Below, one piece after another: positions 30,462-37,495 of a stretch of 37,495 bases of DNA. Source of the DNA: Clostridiaceae bacterium UBA6110 (GTDB taxonomy: Bacteria; Bacillota; Clostridia; Clostridiales; Clostridiaceae); the NCBI GenBank assembly GCA_002428415.1, contig DIWI01000066.1, forward strand, positions 1 to 37,495. Direction: 5' to 3'. The translations under genes were made by a program, and so were the position numbers. Every line of letters begins with the position of its first letter. Positions within the stretch are counted from its first letter, which is position 1. A model generated the notes under the pieces. That model saw only the letters and a program-made list of their open reading frames with translations, made no database searches and was not told the origin of the DNA.

Positions 30462-31358
30462 ATTCATGTCCTTTTTGATCACTCCATGAAGGTCGAAATC
30501 AGGAGTGTAAGACTCGCTCTGTGATTCGCTGCCCTGGATGAGGCAATTCTTAATTCCGAGTGAAACAGCATATGCTACTACTGACCTGTACTGGGATGCC
30601 GGAAGCCTGACCCCGAGCTTTTCGTGTCCGATTGCCCTGTGCATCGGCACATACTGGTTCATTATGCTTATAAAAATGTTATCCCCGTAGGTTTCATACA
30701 GATGCTTCAGGATCATCTTCGAGTCCAGTGCAAGGCTTGGAAGGCACAGGTGCCTTACGATCATTCCCTTCACCATCATGCCTCTTTCATCAAGGATGAC
30801 CGGACCTGTCTGCCTGTACATTTCAGCTATGGCAGCCTTTGCGGTGTTGAAATAATTGGTTACTCCCGAATACTCAAATGCGTGCTCATCCCTGAAGTAC
30901 TTCAGGTCCGGCAGATAAATATCAATAAGCCCTTCGAGTCCTTTTAGTGCCTCAACGCTCTCGTAGCCAGAGGAGTTGTATACTATGGGGATTCCAAGTC
31001 CACGGGCCTTAGCTTCCCTCAGCACATCCGGAAGGAAGGCTGCATAGTGGGTAGGCGTAACCAGGTTTATATTTTCTGCACCCTTTTCCTTCAGCTCGAA
31101 AAAGATCTCAAGGAGTCTTTCATCAGAAATATAGGAGCCTTCAAGGCCTTCCGATATTTCATGGTTCTGGCAGAATATGCATCTAAGGCTGCAGCCTGAG
31201 AAAAAAACAGTGCCGGAGCCTCTGCTTCCGGATATCATAGGTTCCTCAAACGGATGCAGATATGCCTTTGCAAGCTTAAATTCCCTGGTTGTTCCGCAAA
31301 AGCCCCGCACCAGGCTCCTGTCTATTCCGCAGTTCCGCGGACAGCTGCTGCATCTCAT
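30453..31358 (-). CDS. PflA/PflX-like radical SAM protein
   Basis: A 301-residue cytoplasmic radical SAM enzyme. The 4Fe-4S site for AdoMet is GCSLRCIFCQN, Cys56, Cys60 and Cys63 (CxxxCxxC). An N-terminal cysteine set, C3, C6, C10 and C21 (CSSCPRNC...GFCG), may bind a second cluster or zinc. The GGxE-like region and a strand INLVTPTHY are typical of the PflX/YjjW branch. Members activate glycyl-radical enzymes or act on unknown substrates; no glycyl-radical enzyme is adjacent. ATG follows AAGGAGC. A minus-strand extended -10, TGG-TATACT at 31400-31392, is a likely promoter. Confidence 0.88.
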   Translation of the reverse strand: MRCSSCPRNCGIDRSLVRGFCGTTREFKLAKAYLHPFEEPMISGSRGSGTVFFSGCSLRCIFCQNHEISEGLEGSYISDERLLEIFFELKEKGAENINLVTPTHYAAFLPDVLREAKARGLGIPIVYNSSGYESVEALKGLEGLIDIYLPDLKYFRDEHAFEYSGVTNYFNTAKAAIAEMYRQTGPVILDERGMMVKGMIVRHLCLPSLALDSKMILKHLYETYGDNIFISIMNQYVPMHRAIGHEKLGVRLPASQYRSVVAYAVSLGIKNCLIQGSESQSESYTPDFDLHGVIKKDMNKG

Positions 31359-31391
31359 TTTCTCAGCTCCTTTTTGGTTATCATGGTGTAT

Positions 31392-31400
31392 AGTATACCA
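31392..31400 (-). promoter_or_regulatory. Extended -10 promoter of the PflX-like gene
   Basis: Minus-strand TGG-TATACT lies about 34 nt upstream of the ATG at 31358 (31392 to 31358); the TG dinucleotide can compensate for a poor -35. Confidence 0.45.
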
Positions 31401-31448
31401 GAAGCATAAGCTATGGAAAAGCGAGGTCTATCGCAGGTGTTTGCAACG

Positions 31449-31457
31449 TGGTATTAT
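31449..31457 (+). promoter_or_regulatory. Extended -10 promoter of the TIGR01212 gene
   Basis: TGG-TATTAT, 28 nt before the ATG at 31486, a possible extended -10 element with no clear -35. Confidence 0.4.
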
Positions 31458-31485
31458 GAGAATAATAAAATGAAGTGGTGAAAAA

Positions 31486-32418
31486 ATGACAGAAACAGAA
31501 GGAAAAGCATACAGGAGCCTTAACAGCTTCCTGAGGGAGAAATTTGGCGAGAAAGTATACAAGATAAGCCTTGACGGCGGATTTTCGTGTCCTAACAGGG
31601 ATGGAACCCTCAGCAGGACAGGATGCCTTTTTTGCAGTGAGAGGGGTTCCGGTGATTTTGCCGGTGACAGGGATTTTTCAATAAGCAGACAGTTTGATGA
31701 CATCAGAGGGATGATGGAGAAGAAGTGGAAGAACGGAAAGTACATCGCGTACTTTCAGGCTTACACGAACACCTACGCCGAGCCGGAGGTCCTCCGAAAG
31801 AAATACAGGGAGGCTGTCGGGAAGGAAGGAGTTGTCGCGCTATCAATAGCGACAAGGCCAGATTGCCTGGGAGATGAAGTCCTTGATGTCATTGATGAAT
31901 TCAGCGGCGAGGTCTATACGTTCGTTGAGCTTGGACTTCAGACCGTGAGTGATGCGACAGCTGCAAGGATAAACAGGGGATACAGCCTTGATGTGTTTGA
32001 GAAGGCCCTTGGCGACCTTCGCAAAAGAGGGATTGATGTGGTAGTCCATGTGATTTTTGGGCTTCCCGGGGAAACAAGGGAAGATATGCTCAAGACGGTG
32101 GAGTATCTTTCAGATAAGGATATACAGGGGGTGAAATTTCATCTGCTTCATGTGATGAAAAACACCCCAATGGAAAAGCTTCTGCAGAACGGAACCCTGA
32201 GACTCATGGAAATGGATGAATATGTTGAGACAGTATGCACTGCGGTTTCAATGCTTCCTCCTTATGTGGTCATACACAGGCTGACAGGTGATGCACCCCG
32301 GGAGCTTCTTCTGGGACCAATGTGGTCTCTAAGGAAGTGGGAGGTGCTGAATGCAATCGACAAATATTTCAAGGACAACGGACTGTATCAGGGAAAGAGC
32401 TGCGGGATAATACGATGA
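31486..32418 (+). CDS. TIGR01212-family radical SAM protein (YhcC-like)
   Basis: A 310-residue cytoplasmic radical SAM protein. The cluster cysteines are Cys35, Cys47 and Cys50 in FSCPNRDGTLSRTGCLFC, the C-x11-C-x2-C spacing peculiar to the TIGR01212/YhcC family. Other family landmarks are KYIAYFQAYTNTYA near 85-98, SIATRPDC near 123 and FVELGLQTVSDATAARINRGY near 145. The function is unknown, though relatives (Elp3, MiaB-like) modify tRNA. The ATG has AAGTGG upstream. A ComB-like gene follows after 25 nt, forming a two-gene operon. Confidence 0.9.
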   Translation: MTETEGKAYRSLNSFLREKFGEKVYKISLDGGFSCPNRDGTLSRTGCLFCSERGSGDFAGDRDFSISRQFDDIRGMMEKKWKNGKYIAYFQAYTNTYAEPEVLRKKYREAVGKEGVVALSIATRPDCLGDEVLDVIDEFSGEVYTFVELGLQTVSDATAARINRGYSLDVFEKALGDLRKRGIDVVVHVIFGLPGETREDMLKTVEYLSDKDIQGVKFHLLHVMKNTPMEKLLQNGTLRLMEMDEYVETVCTAVSMLPPYVVIHRLTGDAPRELLLGPMWSLRKWEVLNAIDKYFKDNGLYQGKSCGIIR

Positions 32419-32443
32419 CCGCATTGAACTTAGGAGGAACAGC

Positions 32444-33172
32444 ATGAGAATAGACATAGCAATTTCCGGTGACCATGTCAATGCAGACCTTGTGAAGGGG
32501 AAGACTGTGATTGTGGTAGACACACTGAGGGCGACAACCGTAATCATAACGTCTCTGGTGAACGGAGCGAAGAGCGTGGTGCCCGTTTCCACTGTAGAGG
32601 ATGCACTCAGTATAATGAAGAGGATGGAGAATGCTGTACTCGGAGGAGAACGCAAGGCGAAGAAAATCGAGGGGTTCAATTTTTCCAATTCGCCACTTGA
32701 GTATTCCAAGGAGGCAATAAGCGGCAAAAATGTCATACTGACCACGACCAACGGCACAAAGGCAATCTCAAGGTCAAAGGACGGAGCCCGGGTACTGATT
32801 GGAGCCCTTGTGAATGCAAAGGCTGTAGCGAGGAAGGCATATGGTTACTCTGAAGACATAATCATAGTTAACTCCGGAACTGATGGCAGATTCACCATGG
32901 ATGACTTCATAACAGGCGGAGCGGTAGTTGATGAGATTATCTCAATGGGTAACGCAGAGCTTTCCGACATAGCAAAGACGGCCCTCCTGATATACAGGAG
33001 CCACAAGGACATTAGGAGCTATGTGAAGGAGGCGGCGCATTTCAGGATCCTTGAAGACCTCGGACTTCAGGCTGATATTGACTTCTGTCTTCAGAAGGAC
33101 ATCTTTGCGATTGTTCCGGAATTCGACCACGGTGTCATAAAGCTGTCGGAGGGACAGATAAGTCTCCTGTAA
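32444..33172 (+). CDS. comB: 2-phosphosulfolactate phosphatase family protein (ComB-like)
   Basis: A 242-residue cytoplasmic phosphatase of the ComB fold. Landmarks are VVDTLRATTVI at residues 24-34, LGGERKAKKIEGFNFSNSPLEY near 66-87 and LTTTNGTKAI near 97-106. In methanogens ComB dephosphorylates 2-phosphosulfolactate during coenzyme M synthesis. In Bacillota without coenzyme M, a related sulfolactate role or another phosphate ester is possible; comA and comC are not present in this window. The ATG has GAGGAAC upstream. It follows the TIGR01212 gene in the same operon. Confidence 0.85.
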   Translation: MRIDIAISGDHVNADLVKGKTVIVVDTLRATTVIITSLVNGAKSVVPVSTVEDALSIMKRMENAVLGGERKAKKIEGFNFSNSPLEYSKEAISGKNVILTTTNGTKAISRSKDGARVLIGALVNAKAVARKAYGYSEDIIIVNSGTDGRFTMDDFITGGAVVDEIISMGNAELSDIAKTALLIYRSHKDIRSYVKEAAHFRILEDLGLQADIDFCLQKDIFAIVPEFDHGVIKLSEGQISLL

Positions 33173-33288
33173 CGATGATAAGCCAGGAAATGAATCGCTA
33201 AAGCAATGATATTTAATTAATATAAAAATGAATATAAAAAAGAATGTATTTATTTCGTAAAGCACTTATAAAAATTAAGAGTTGATAT

Positions 33289-33340
33289 ATATGCAGAGGA
33301 CCCGTCCGGTTTTTCCGGACGGGTCCTCTGCATATGTTTT
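33289..33340 (+). terminator. Long hairpin terminator
   Basis: A 21-bp perfect stem (33289-33309 with 33315-33335) containing GCAGAGGACCCGTCCGG and its complement, T5 loop, followed by GTTTTTT. It lies about 115 nt downstream of comB and 20 nt from the 3' end of eda, so it may serve both converging transcripts. Confidence 0.85.
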
Positions 33341-33359
33341 TTCCTGAATGCGGTTGTTC

Positions 33360-33989
33360 TTACAGGCCTCTTGCTTCCCTGACTTTGGCAACGAAAGCCT
33401 TTGCAGCAGCTGTCATCTCTTCGCTGGTTCCCTTTGTAAGGTTGCCGCCGACTCCTACTGACATGCAGCCGTTCTTTATCCACTGGCCTACATTGTCAAG
33501 GTCAACGCCGCCTGTAGGCATGAGTACTGCCTGAGGAAGCGGCCCCTTGATTGCTGATATGAACGAGGGTCCGAATGCGCTTCCCGGGAATACCTTTATG
33601 ACATCAGTTCCTGACTCCATTGCCTTCACCATCTCGGTAAGGGTCATGCAGCCGGCCATGTATGGTATCTGATACCTGTTGCAGAGCTTTGCTGTCTCAG
33701 CATCGAAGCTTGGTCCGACTACGAACTTGGCGCCGGCTAGTATGGCTATCCTTGCCGTCTCGCTGTCAAGTACGGTTCCTGCACCTACTATGAGCTTGTC
33801 TCCGAATTCCTCGGTAAGCAGCTCGATTACTTTGGTTGCTCCTGGAACAGTATAGGTTATCTCTATTCCGGTAACTCCGCCTTCCATGCATGCAAGGGAG
33901 ATCTTCTTTGCCTCTTCGGCATTCTTTGCCCTTACAACTGCAATTACTCCGGTAGCCTCGAGCTTTGACAGGACTTCATATTTTCTCAT
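33360..33989 (-). CDS. eda: KDPG/KHG aldolase
   Basis: Cleaves 2-keto-3-deoxy-6-phosphogluconate to pyruvate and glyceraldehyde 3-phosphate (Entner-Doudoroff or uronate/gluconate catabolism). The 209-residue chain has Arg20 in VIAVVRA, catalytic Glu43 in GIEITYTVPG, GAGTVLD near 69-75 and the Schiff-base Lys132 in VIKVFPGSAFGP, at nearly the same spacing as E. coli Eda. GPLPQAVLMPTGGVDLDN closes the phosphate site. ATG 33989 with AGGAGG upstream is preferred over an upstream in-frame extension to 34013. The gene diverges from the dehydrogenase-gnd operon. No edd is seen. Confidence 0.93.
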   Translation of the reverse strand: MRKYEVLSKLEATGVIAVVRAKNAEEAKKISLACMEGGVTGIEITYTVPGATKVIELLTEEFGDKLIVGAGTVLDSETARIAILAGAKFVVGPSFDAETAKLCNRYQIPYMAGCMTLTEMVKAMESGTDVIKVFPGSAFGPSFISAIKGPLPQAVLMPTGGVDLDNVGQWIKNGCMSVGVGGNLTKGTSEEMTAAAKAFVAKVREARGL

Positions 33990-34051
33990 TTGCTTCCTCC
34001 TTGTGCTGAGCACAGCTTGTTAAGAATCTGACAAGTTTTTGTTCCATACCT

Positions 34052-34080
34052 ATTATATAAATATGGGGGTGTAAATTCAA
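34052..34080 (-). promoter_or_regulatory. eda promoter
   Basis: On the minus strand TTGAAT (34080-34075), 17-bp spacer, perfect TATAAT (34057-34052), about 63 nt upstream of the ATG. Confidence 0.65.
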
Positions 34081-34146
34081 TGGATTTTCATGAAAATAAA
34101 AGATTATTCTTTTCAATAAGAAAAAATATAAAGAAAATATTTTCAA

Positions 34147-34160
34147 TGTAAACGGTTTAT
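34147..34160. promoter_or_regulatory. cre-like site between eda and the dehydrogenase gene
   Basis: TGTAAACGGTTTAT matches 12 of 14 positions of TGWAANCGNTNWCA. It sits between the divergent promoters. Confidence 0.35.
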
Positions 34161-34179
34161 ATGATTAAAGGGTATGGAA

Positions 34180-34208
34180 TTGACATTTTTTGTGATGTAC
34201 AATGTATT
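34180..34208 (+). promoter_or_regulatory. Possible promoter of the dehydrogenase-gnd operon
   Basis: Perfect TTGACA (34180-34185), 17-bp spacer, TGTATT (34203-34208, 4/6), 53 nt before the ATG. Confidence 0.4.
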
Positions 34209-34261
34209 TGACGATTGCAGAATAAATGGCAATCAAACAAGAACCAAAAGGAGAGAAATGG

Positions 34262-35251
34262 ATGAGCGTTAAGATAGCGGTTGTTAATTCAAGCAGTTTC
34301 GGCAAGGTGTTTCCGGAGCACATGGACAGACTTAAGGCATTGGGACAGGTAGACAGGTTCGACGTGCCAAAGGATATGGGCGGCAAGGAGCTTGCAGACA
34401 AGCTGATGGGATATTCATGCATCATAGCCAGTGTTACAGCTCTCTACAACAGGGAATTCTTCGTTCATAAGGATGAGACTCTCATAATAACCAGGCATGG
34501 CATAGGATACAACAACATCGATGTGCCAGCGGCTACTGAAAAGAACTGCTTCATAACGAAGGTTGAAGCTCTCGTGGAAAGAGAGGCAGTAGCTGAGAAT
34601 GCGATAGCGCTTCTCATGGCTGCAATAAGGCAGGTAGTACCGGCATCGCTGAAGGCAAAAGAAGGCAAGTGGGCTGAGAGAGCTAAGTTCATGGGAATTG
34701 AGATAAAGGACAAGACCGCAGCTGTAGTAGGCTTCGGCAACATCGGTTCAAGAGTAGGAGAGATACTTAAGAATGGATTCAATGCAAATCTTATAGCCTA
34801 TGATCCTTACCTGACTCCAGAGGAGATAAGGGCAAGAGGAGCTGAGCCTGCAACTTTGGAAGAGGTCCTTGAAAAGGCTGATATAATATCCTTCAATGCG
34901 TTTGTGGATGACAAGAGCTACCATCTTATCAAGGATGCGGAGTTTGCAAAGATGAAGAAGGGTGTATTCATAGTCAATACCGCAAGAGGCGAGCTCATTG
35001 ACCAGGACAGCCTCATGAGAGCGCTGGATGCAGGTATAGTCGCAGGAGTTGGAATGGATGTTGTCGAGGGTGAGCCTATCGATGAGAACCATCCTCTGCT
35101 CAAGTACGGTAATGTCGTCATAACACCGCACACATCGGCATACACTTACGAGTGTCTGTATGGAATGGGCGAGAAGGTAGTTGGCGATGTGGAGAAGGTA
35201 CTTAGGGGCGAAAATCCGGACACTGTAATAAATAAGGAACTTCTCAAGTAG
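34262..35251 (+). CDS. D-isomer-specific 2-hydroxyacid dehydrogenase
   Basis: A 329-residue cytoplasmic NAD(P)-dependent dehydrogenase interconverting a 2-keto acid and a D-2-hydroxy acid. Rossmann motif VVGFGNIG at 155-162, substrate Arg in NTARGELID near 240, the catalytic Glu in DVVEGEP near 268 and His in ITPHTSAYT near 288. The substrate is not fixed by sequence. The neighbouring gnd and eda suggest a sugar-acid such as 2-ketogluconate or a related keto acid, but this is inference. The start is ATG 34262 with AAAGGAGAG upstream, not the earlier ATG at 34226, which lacks one. It is 18 nt upstream of gnd. Confidence 0.88.
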   Translation: MSVKIAVVNSSSFGKVFPEHMDRLKALGQVDRFDVPKDMGGKELADKLMGYSCIIASVTALYNREFFVHKDETLIITRHGIGYNNIDVPAATEKNCFITKVEALVEREAVAENAIALLMAAIRQVVPASLKAKEGKWAERAKFMGIEIKDKTAAVVGFGNIGSRVGEILKNGFNANLIAYDPYLTPEEIRARGAEPATLEEVLEKADIISFNAFVDDKSYHLIKDAEFAKMKKGVFIVNTARGELIDQDSLMRALDAGIVAGVGMDVVEGEPIDENHPLLKYGNVVITPHTSAYTYECLYGMGEKVVGDVEKVLRGENPDTVINKELLK

Positions 35252-35269
35252 AAGCAAGTGGAGGTAACC

Positions 35270-36670
35270 ATGAAAGATATAGGTATCCTTGGACTTGGAG
35301 TAATGGGCAGAAACCTTGCGCTTAACATAGCGCACAGGGGATTCGGGGTATCAGTGTACAACTACACTCCGAATGAGACAGAGGAATTTGTAGCAAAGCA
35401 TATGCAGGGGGAAGACATATCGGCATTCTATGATGTGGAGTCCTTCGTAAAGTCACTTAAGTCTCCAAGAAAGATATTCCTCATGATCATGGCAGGGAAG
35501 CCTGTCGACAATATGATCGAGGTGCTGATTCCGCTCCTTGACAAGGGCGACCTTATCATAGACGGAGGAAACACATACTACTTCGACACTGACAGAAGGA
35601 TGAGGTATCTCGAAGAGAAGGGCATGCTTTACCTTGGTGTGGGAGTGTCCGGAGGAGAGTCAGGAGCTCTCAACGGTCCTTCGCTGATGCCCGGAGGCTC
35701 AAGGGAGGCATACGCTCTGGTTGAAGATATTCTGATCGCGATGGCTGCAAAGACTGAAGCAGGACCTTGCTGTACCTATGTGGGGAACGGCTCTGCAGGA
35801 CATTTCGTGAAGATGCTGCATAACGGTATCGAGTACGGTATGATGCAGTCCATGTCTGAGGTGTATGACATAATGAGGAATGTCCTCAAGCTGTCAGCGG
35901 ATGAGATCGGTGATGTGTTTGAGAAATGGAACGAGGGAGACCTTAATTCCTACCTTATGGAGATTTCTTACAAGATAATGAGAAAGAAGGATGATGAGAC
36001 AGGAAAGCCTCTCGTTGACCTGATCCTTGATAAGGCAGGACAGAAGGGAACTGGAAAATGGACTGCGGAAGCGTCTCTTGACCTTGGAGTACCGGCACCA
36101 TCGCTCAGCGTAGCAGTATATGGAAGAGTAATGTCATTCTTCAAGGATGAGAGGCAGCGCCTGTCAGAGCTTGTGAAGAAGGAGCCGACTGATTCTGCCA
36201 TAGACAGGGACGTACTGATAAATGACCTTGAAAATTCTCTTCTGTTCTCCAATTTCGTAATGTATTCCCAGGGAATATGGCTGATGAACGAGGCTTCGAA
36301 GGTTTACGGATTTGATATAGACACTTCTGAGGTACTTAAGATATGGAAGGGCGGATGCATCATCCGTGCCAGGATGCTGGACCTTTTGATTGACATCGTC
36401 AAGGAAGACAGGAGCAACATCAATCTTCTTGGGAGCGAAAAGGCGCTCTCATTCCTGAGGGACAGGCTGCCTTCGATGAGAAGGGTTACCATGGCTGCAA
36501 GGGACCATTATGTGCCGGCTTTGGTTCATAACACCGCGCTGGATTATATTTTCAGCATGATCGAGGCGGATCTTCCGGCAAATCTGACACAGGCGCAGAG
36601 AGACTTCTTTGGAGCACATACATATTCGAGAATCGACAAGGAAGGAATCTTCCATACAAAGTGGGAGTAA
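35270..36670 (+). CDS. gnd: 6-phosphogluconate dehydrogenase, decarboxylating
   Basis: Oxidises and decarboxylates 6-phosphogluconate to ribulose 5-phosphate with NAD(P)+. The 466-residue chain has the nucleotide-binding GLGVMGRNLALN at 8-19, the substrate loop SGGESGALNGPSLMPGG near 128-144 and GSAGHFVKMLHNGIEYGMMQ near 176-195, containing the catalytic Lys, Asn and Glu. The C-terminal helical domain ends with QAQRDFFGAHTYSRID, a family signature. ATG 35270 with GGAGGTAACC upstream is preferred over a GTG at 35258. It follows the dehydrogenase gene in one operon and ends with overlapping AT-rich palindromes. Confidence 0.95.
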   Translation: MKDIGILGLGVMGRNLALNIAHRGFGVSVYNYTPNETEEFVAKHMQGEDISAFYDVESFVKSLKSPRKIFLMIMAGKPVDNMIEVLIPLLDKGDLIIDGGNTYYFDTDRRMRYLEEKGMLYLGVGVSGGESGALNGPSLMPGGSREAYALVEDILIAMAAKTEAGPCCTYVGNGSAGHFVKMLHNGIEYGMMQSMSEVYDIMRNVLKLSADEIGDVFEKWNEGDLNSYLMEISYKIMRKKDDETGKPLVDLILDKAGQKGTGKWTAEASLDLGVPAPSLSVAVYGRVMSFFKDERQRLSELVKKEPTDSAIDRDVLINDLENSLLFSNFVMYSQGIWLMNEASKVYGFDIDTSEVLKIWKGGCIIRARMLDLLIDIVKEDRSNINLLGSEKALSFLRDRLPSMRRVTMAARDHYVPALVHNTALDYIFSMIEADLPANLTQAQRDFFGAHTYSRIDKEGIFHTKWE

Positions 36671-36706
36671 TCAGATTCGAATATAAAATTTTAATCTGAT
36701 TAAAAT
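36669..36706. terminator. Overlapping AT-rich palindromes after gnd
   Basis: AATCAGATT (36669-36677) pairs with AATCTGATT (36693-36701). The second arm also belongs to the perfect dyad ATTTTAATC-T-GATTAAAAT (36688-36706). The first overlaps the gnd stop and is followed by AAAATAGTTTT. It could terminate or be an operator. Confidence 0.4.
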
Positions 36707-36879
36707 AGTTTTGAGTAATTGGATGTTGTGTGGAAATGATTCCCGGATGGTAAAAATAGCACGGAAAATTACTTCAAACATGAAAAGTTTGCCAAAATTT
36801 GTTAATCGGAAATTGGGCGTAAGGCTAAAAGTGTTGGGCTGCAATGGATATCGAGTTATACGTACAACGTCTTAAAGTA

Positions 36880-36908
36880 TTGACAAACAGGCAAAATCAC
36901 ATTAAAAT
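36880..36908 (+). promoter_or_regulatory. Promoter of the PTS operon
   Basis: Perfect TTGACA (36880-36885), 17-bp spacer, TAAAAT (36903-36908, 5/6). The next start codon in register with a ribosome binding site is 373 nt downstream at 37281. Confidence 0.75.
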
Positions 36909-37172
36909 AGGTAACGACTGAAGTCGATGTCATACCAGGTTGCCCCTGGTGATACTATCATTCGCAATGTTATTCCAGGACAGCTGATTATATGAATGTT
37001 GAAATCGTTGTTAAATGTTATTCAAATATTGGAAGGCTTTTTCAATAAAGCTATCGGGAAGGAGTGTAAAATTTCTCGTTACTTTCAGGCTTTGGATGAA
37101 TGACAACAGGATTCATAATGATGATATTAGCATTTAAGGCGATGCACGCATTGATCTGTCCGGATAATTTTT

Positions 37173-37192
37173 GGGGCGTTTTTGCTCCTTTT
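37173..37192 (+). terminator. Terminator-like hairpin inside the PTS leader
   Basis: GGGGC/GCTCC (one G-T pair) with GTTTTT loop, followed by TTTT, about 90 nt before the PTS start. A weak stem that could act in attenuation. Confidence 0.35.
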
Positions 37193-37280
37193 GTGAAGGA
37201 AATTATTTTCAAAGGTATCGGGGTACGGCAGCGAACAATCAGAGTTTCTATCATAAATAATAAAAGGGGGAAAAAGAAGA

Positions 37281-37495
37281 ATGGCACAAAGTCTAACCGC
37301 TGGACAAGCACTGATCATTTCTTTGTGGGTTGCCCTGGTCGAATCCAGAGCACTCGGGTATGCAACACTCAACCTCAGATTCTCGCCTATGATGACAGGT
37401 CTCGTCGTAGGAATAGTAATGGGAGATGTTGCTACAGCAATGGCCATCACCGCTTCAATACAGCTCATATACATGGGCATGATCGCACCAGGAGG
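37281..37495 (+). CDS. PTS mannose/fructose/sorbose-family IIC component (partial, cut by window end)
   Basis: 71 codons are visible with no stop before the window ends. The start ATG has AAAGGGGG upstream. The protein begins with a hydrophobic helix (LIISLWVALVESRALGYATL) and continues with SPMMTGLVVGIVMGDVATAMAITASIQLIYMGMIAPGG, residues 34-71. That matches the N-terminus of EIIC proteins of the mannose family (GP/MMTG-LVxGIxxGDxxTxxxIxAxIQLIYMG). It forms the membrane channel for sugar uptake and works with IID, IIB and IIA, presumably encoded downstream. Sugar specificity cannot be read; the nearby eda and gnd might suggest an amino sugar, uronate or gluconate-like substrate. Confidence 0.8.
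   Translation, partial: MAQSLTAGQALIISLWVALVESRALGYATLNLRFSPMMTGLVVGIVMGDVATAMAITASIQLIYMGMIAPG

Larger units (their letters stand above)
36671..37280 (+). other. 610-bp gap with a promoter and long leader before the PTS gene
   Basis: No convincing gene lies here. After the palindromes there is AT-rich DNA, a strong promoter at 36880-36908 and a roughly 370-nt leader. The leader has two hairpins just after the promoter (CGACT-GA-AGTCG, 36915-36926; ACCAGG-TTGCC-CCTGGT, 36934-36950). A terminator-like stem GGGGC/GCTCC plus TTTT is at 37173-37192. A ribosome binding site-like GGAAGGAG near 37058 has no standard start after it. Confidence 0.5.

Noticed and set aside
36992..37048. 18-codon reading frame in the PTS leader
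   Set aside because: No ribosome binding site precedes its ATG and the composition is not distinctive.
36720..37280. Sigma-54 (-24/-12) promoter before the PTS gene, as in LevR-controlled operons
   Set aside because: No TGGCAC-N5-TTGC match was found, while a good sigma-A promoter is present.
1..37495. CRISPR arrays, insertion sequences, prophage, tRNA or rRNA genes
   Set aside because: No regular repeat-spacer pattern, transposase or integrase motif, terminal repeats or cloverleaf-like segment was seen in a read-through by eye.

Overview
The window reads as chromosome from an anaerobic, amino-acid and sugar-acid using low-to-mid GC Gram-positive (Bacillota, probably Clostridia). The basis is AGG/AGA-dominated arginine codons, strong GGAGG-type ribosome binding sites, frequent TTG starts, Clostridium-style families (DUF1846, methylglyoxal synthase, TAXI-TRAP, tryptophanase, long glutamine synthetase, RapZ) and Gram-positive regulatory sites (LexA/DinR-type GAAC-N4-GTTC, cre-like sites). 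GC looks to be in the mid-40s by eye; I did not compute it. No rRNA, tRNA, CRISPR array, transposase or phage gene was seen.

Layout. 1-5.5 kb: a TtcA-like PP-loop enzyme, an ArsC/LMW-phosphatase-like protein, DUF1846 with mgsA, a single-chain B12-binding mutase-like protein and a PspC protein. 5.5-10.3 kb: an HPr-kinase/PEPCK-like P-loop protein, an unrecognised protein with two internal repeats, an aldo/keto reductase and a membrane protein. 10.3-13.9 kb: glutamate racemase diverging from a long glutamine synthetase, then DUF1801. 13.9-15.2 kb: small accessory genes, including a YciI-like gene behind a promoter with LexA-type boxes. 15.4-17.3 kb: cyclophilin, DUF3783 and an XRE/S24-like regulator, then an intergenic cluster of DnaA boxes. 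17.3-21.1 kb: a YehZ-YehY-YehX-YehW type osmoprotectant ABC transporter whose ATPase gene carries an in-frame TAA stop. 21.2-24.9 kb: a HAD phosphatase, tryptophanase (with a cre-like site on its promoter) and a split chromate-transporter pair. 25.0-28.5 kb: a TAXI-TRAP transporter (lipoprotein, DUF1850, fused permease). 28.6-33.2 kb: ATP-cone protein, RapZ, two small unknowns, two divergent radical SAM genes and a ComB-like phosphatase. 33.3-37.5 kb: KDPG aldolase diverging from a 2-hydroxyacid dehydrogenase-Gnd operon, then a 370-nt leader and the start of a mannose-family PTS IIC gene cut by the window edge.

The genes form short operons separated by clear hairpin terminators. The themes are amino-acid nitrogen (glutamine synthetase, glutamate racemase, tryptophanase), osmotic and solute uptake, and central or sugar-acid carbon flow (mgsA, eda, gnd, PTS). 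The most notable observations are the LexA-like control of the YciI-like gene, the interrupted ABC ATPase, the DnaA-box cluster far from any oriC marker gene, the repeat protein at 7.6-8.1 kb, and the unusual B12 and HprK/PEPCK-like proteins. I did not find a multi-gene system that I would call clearly new.
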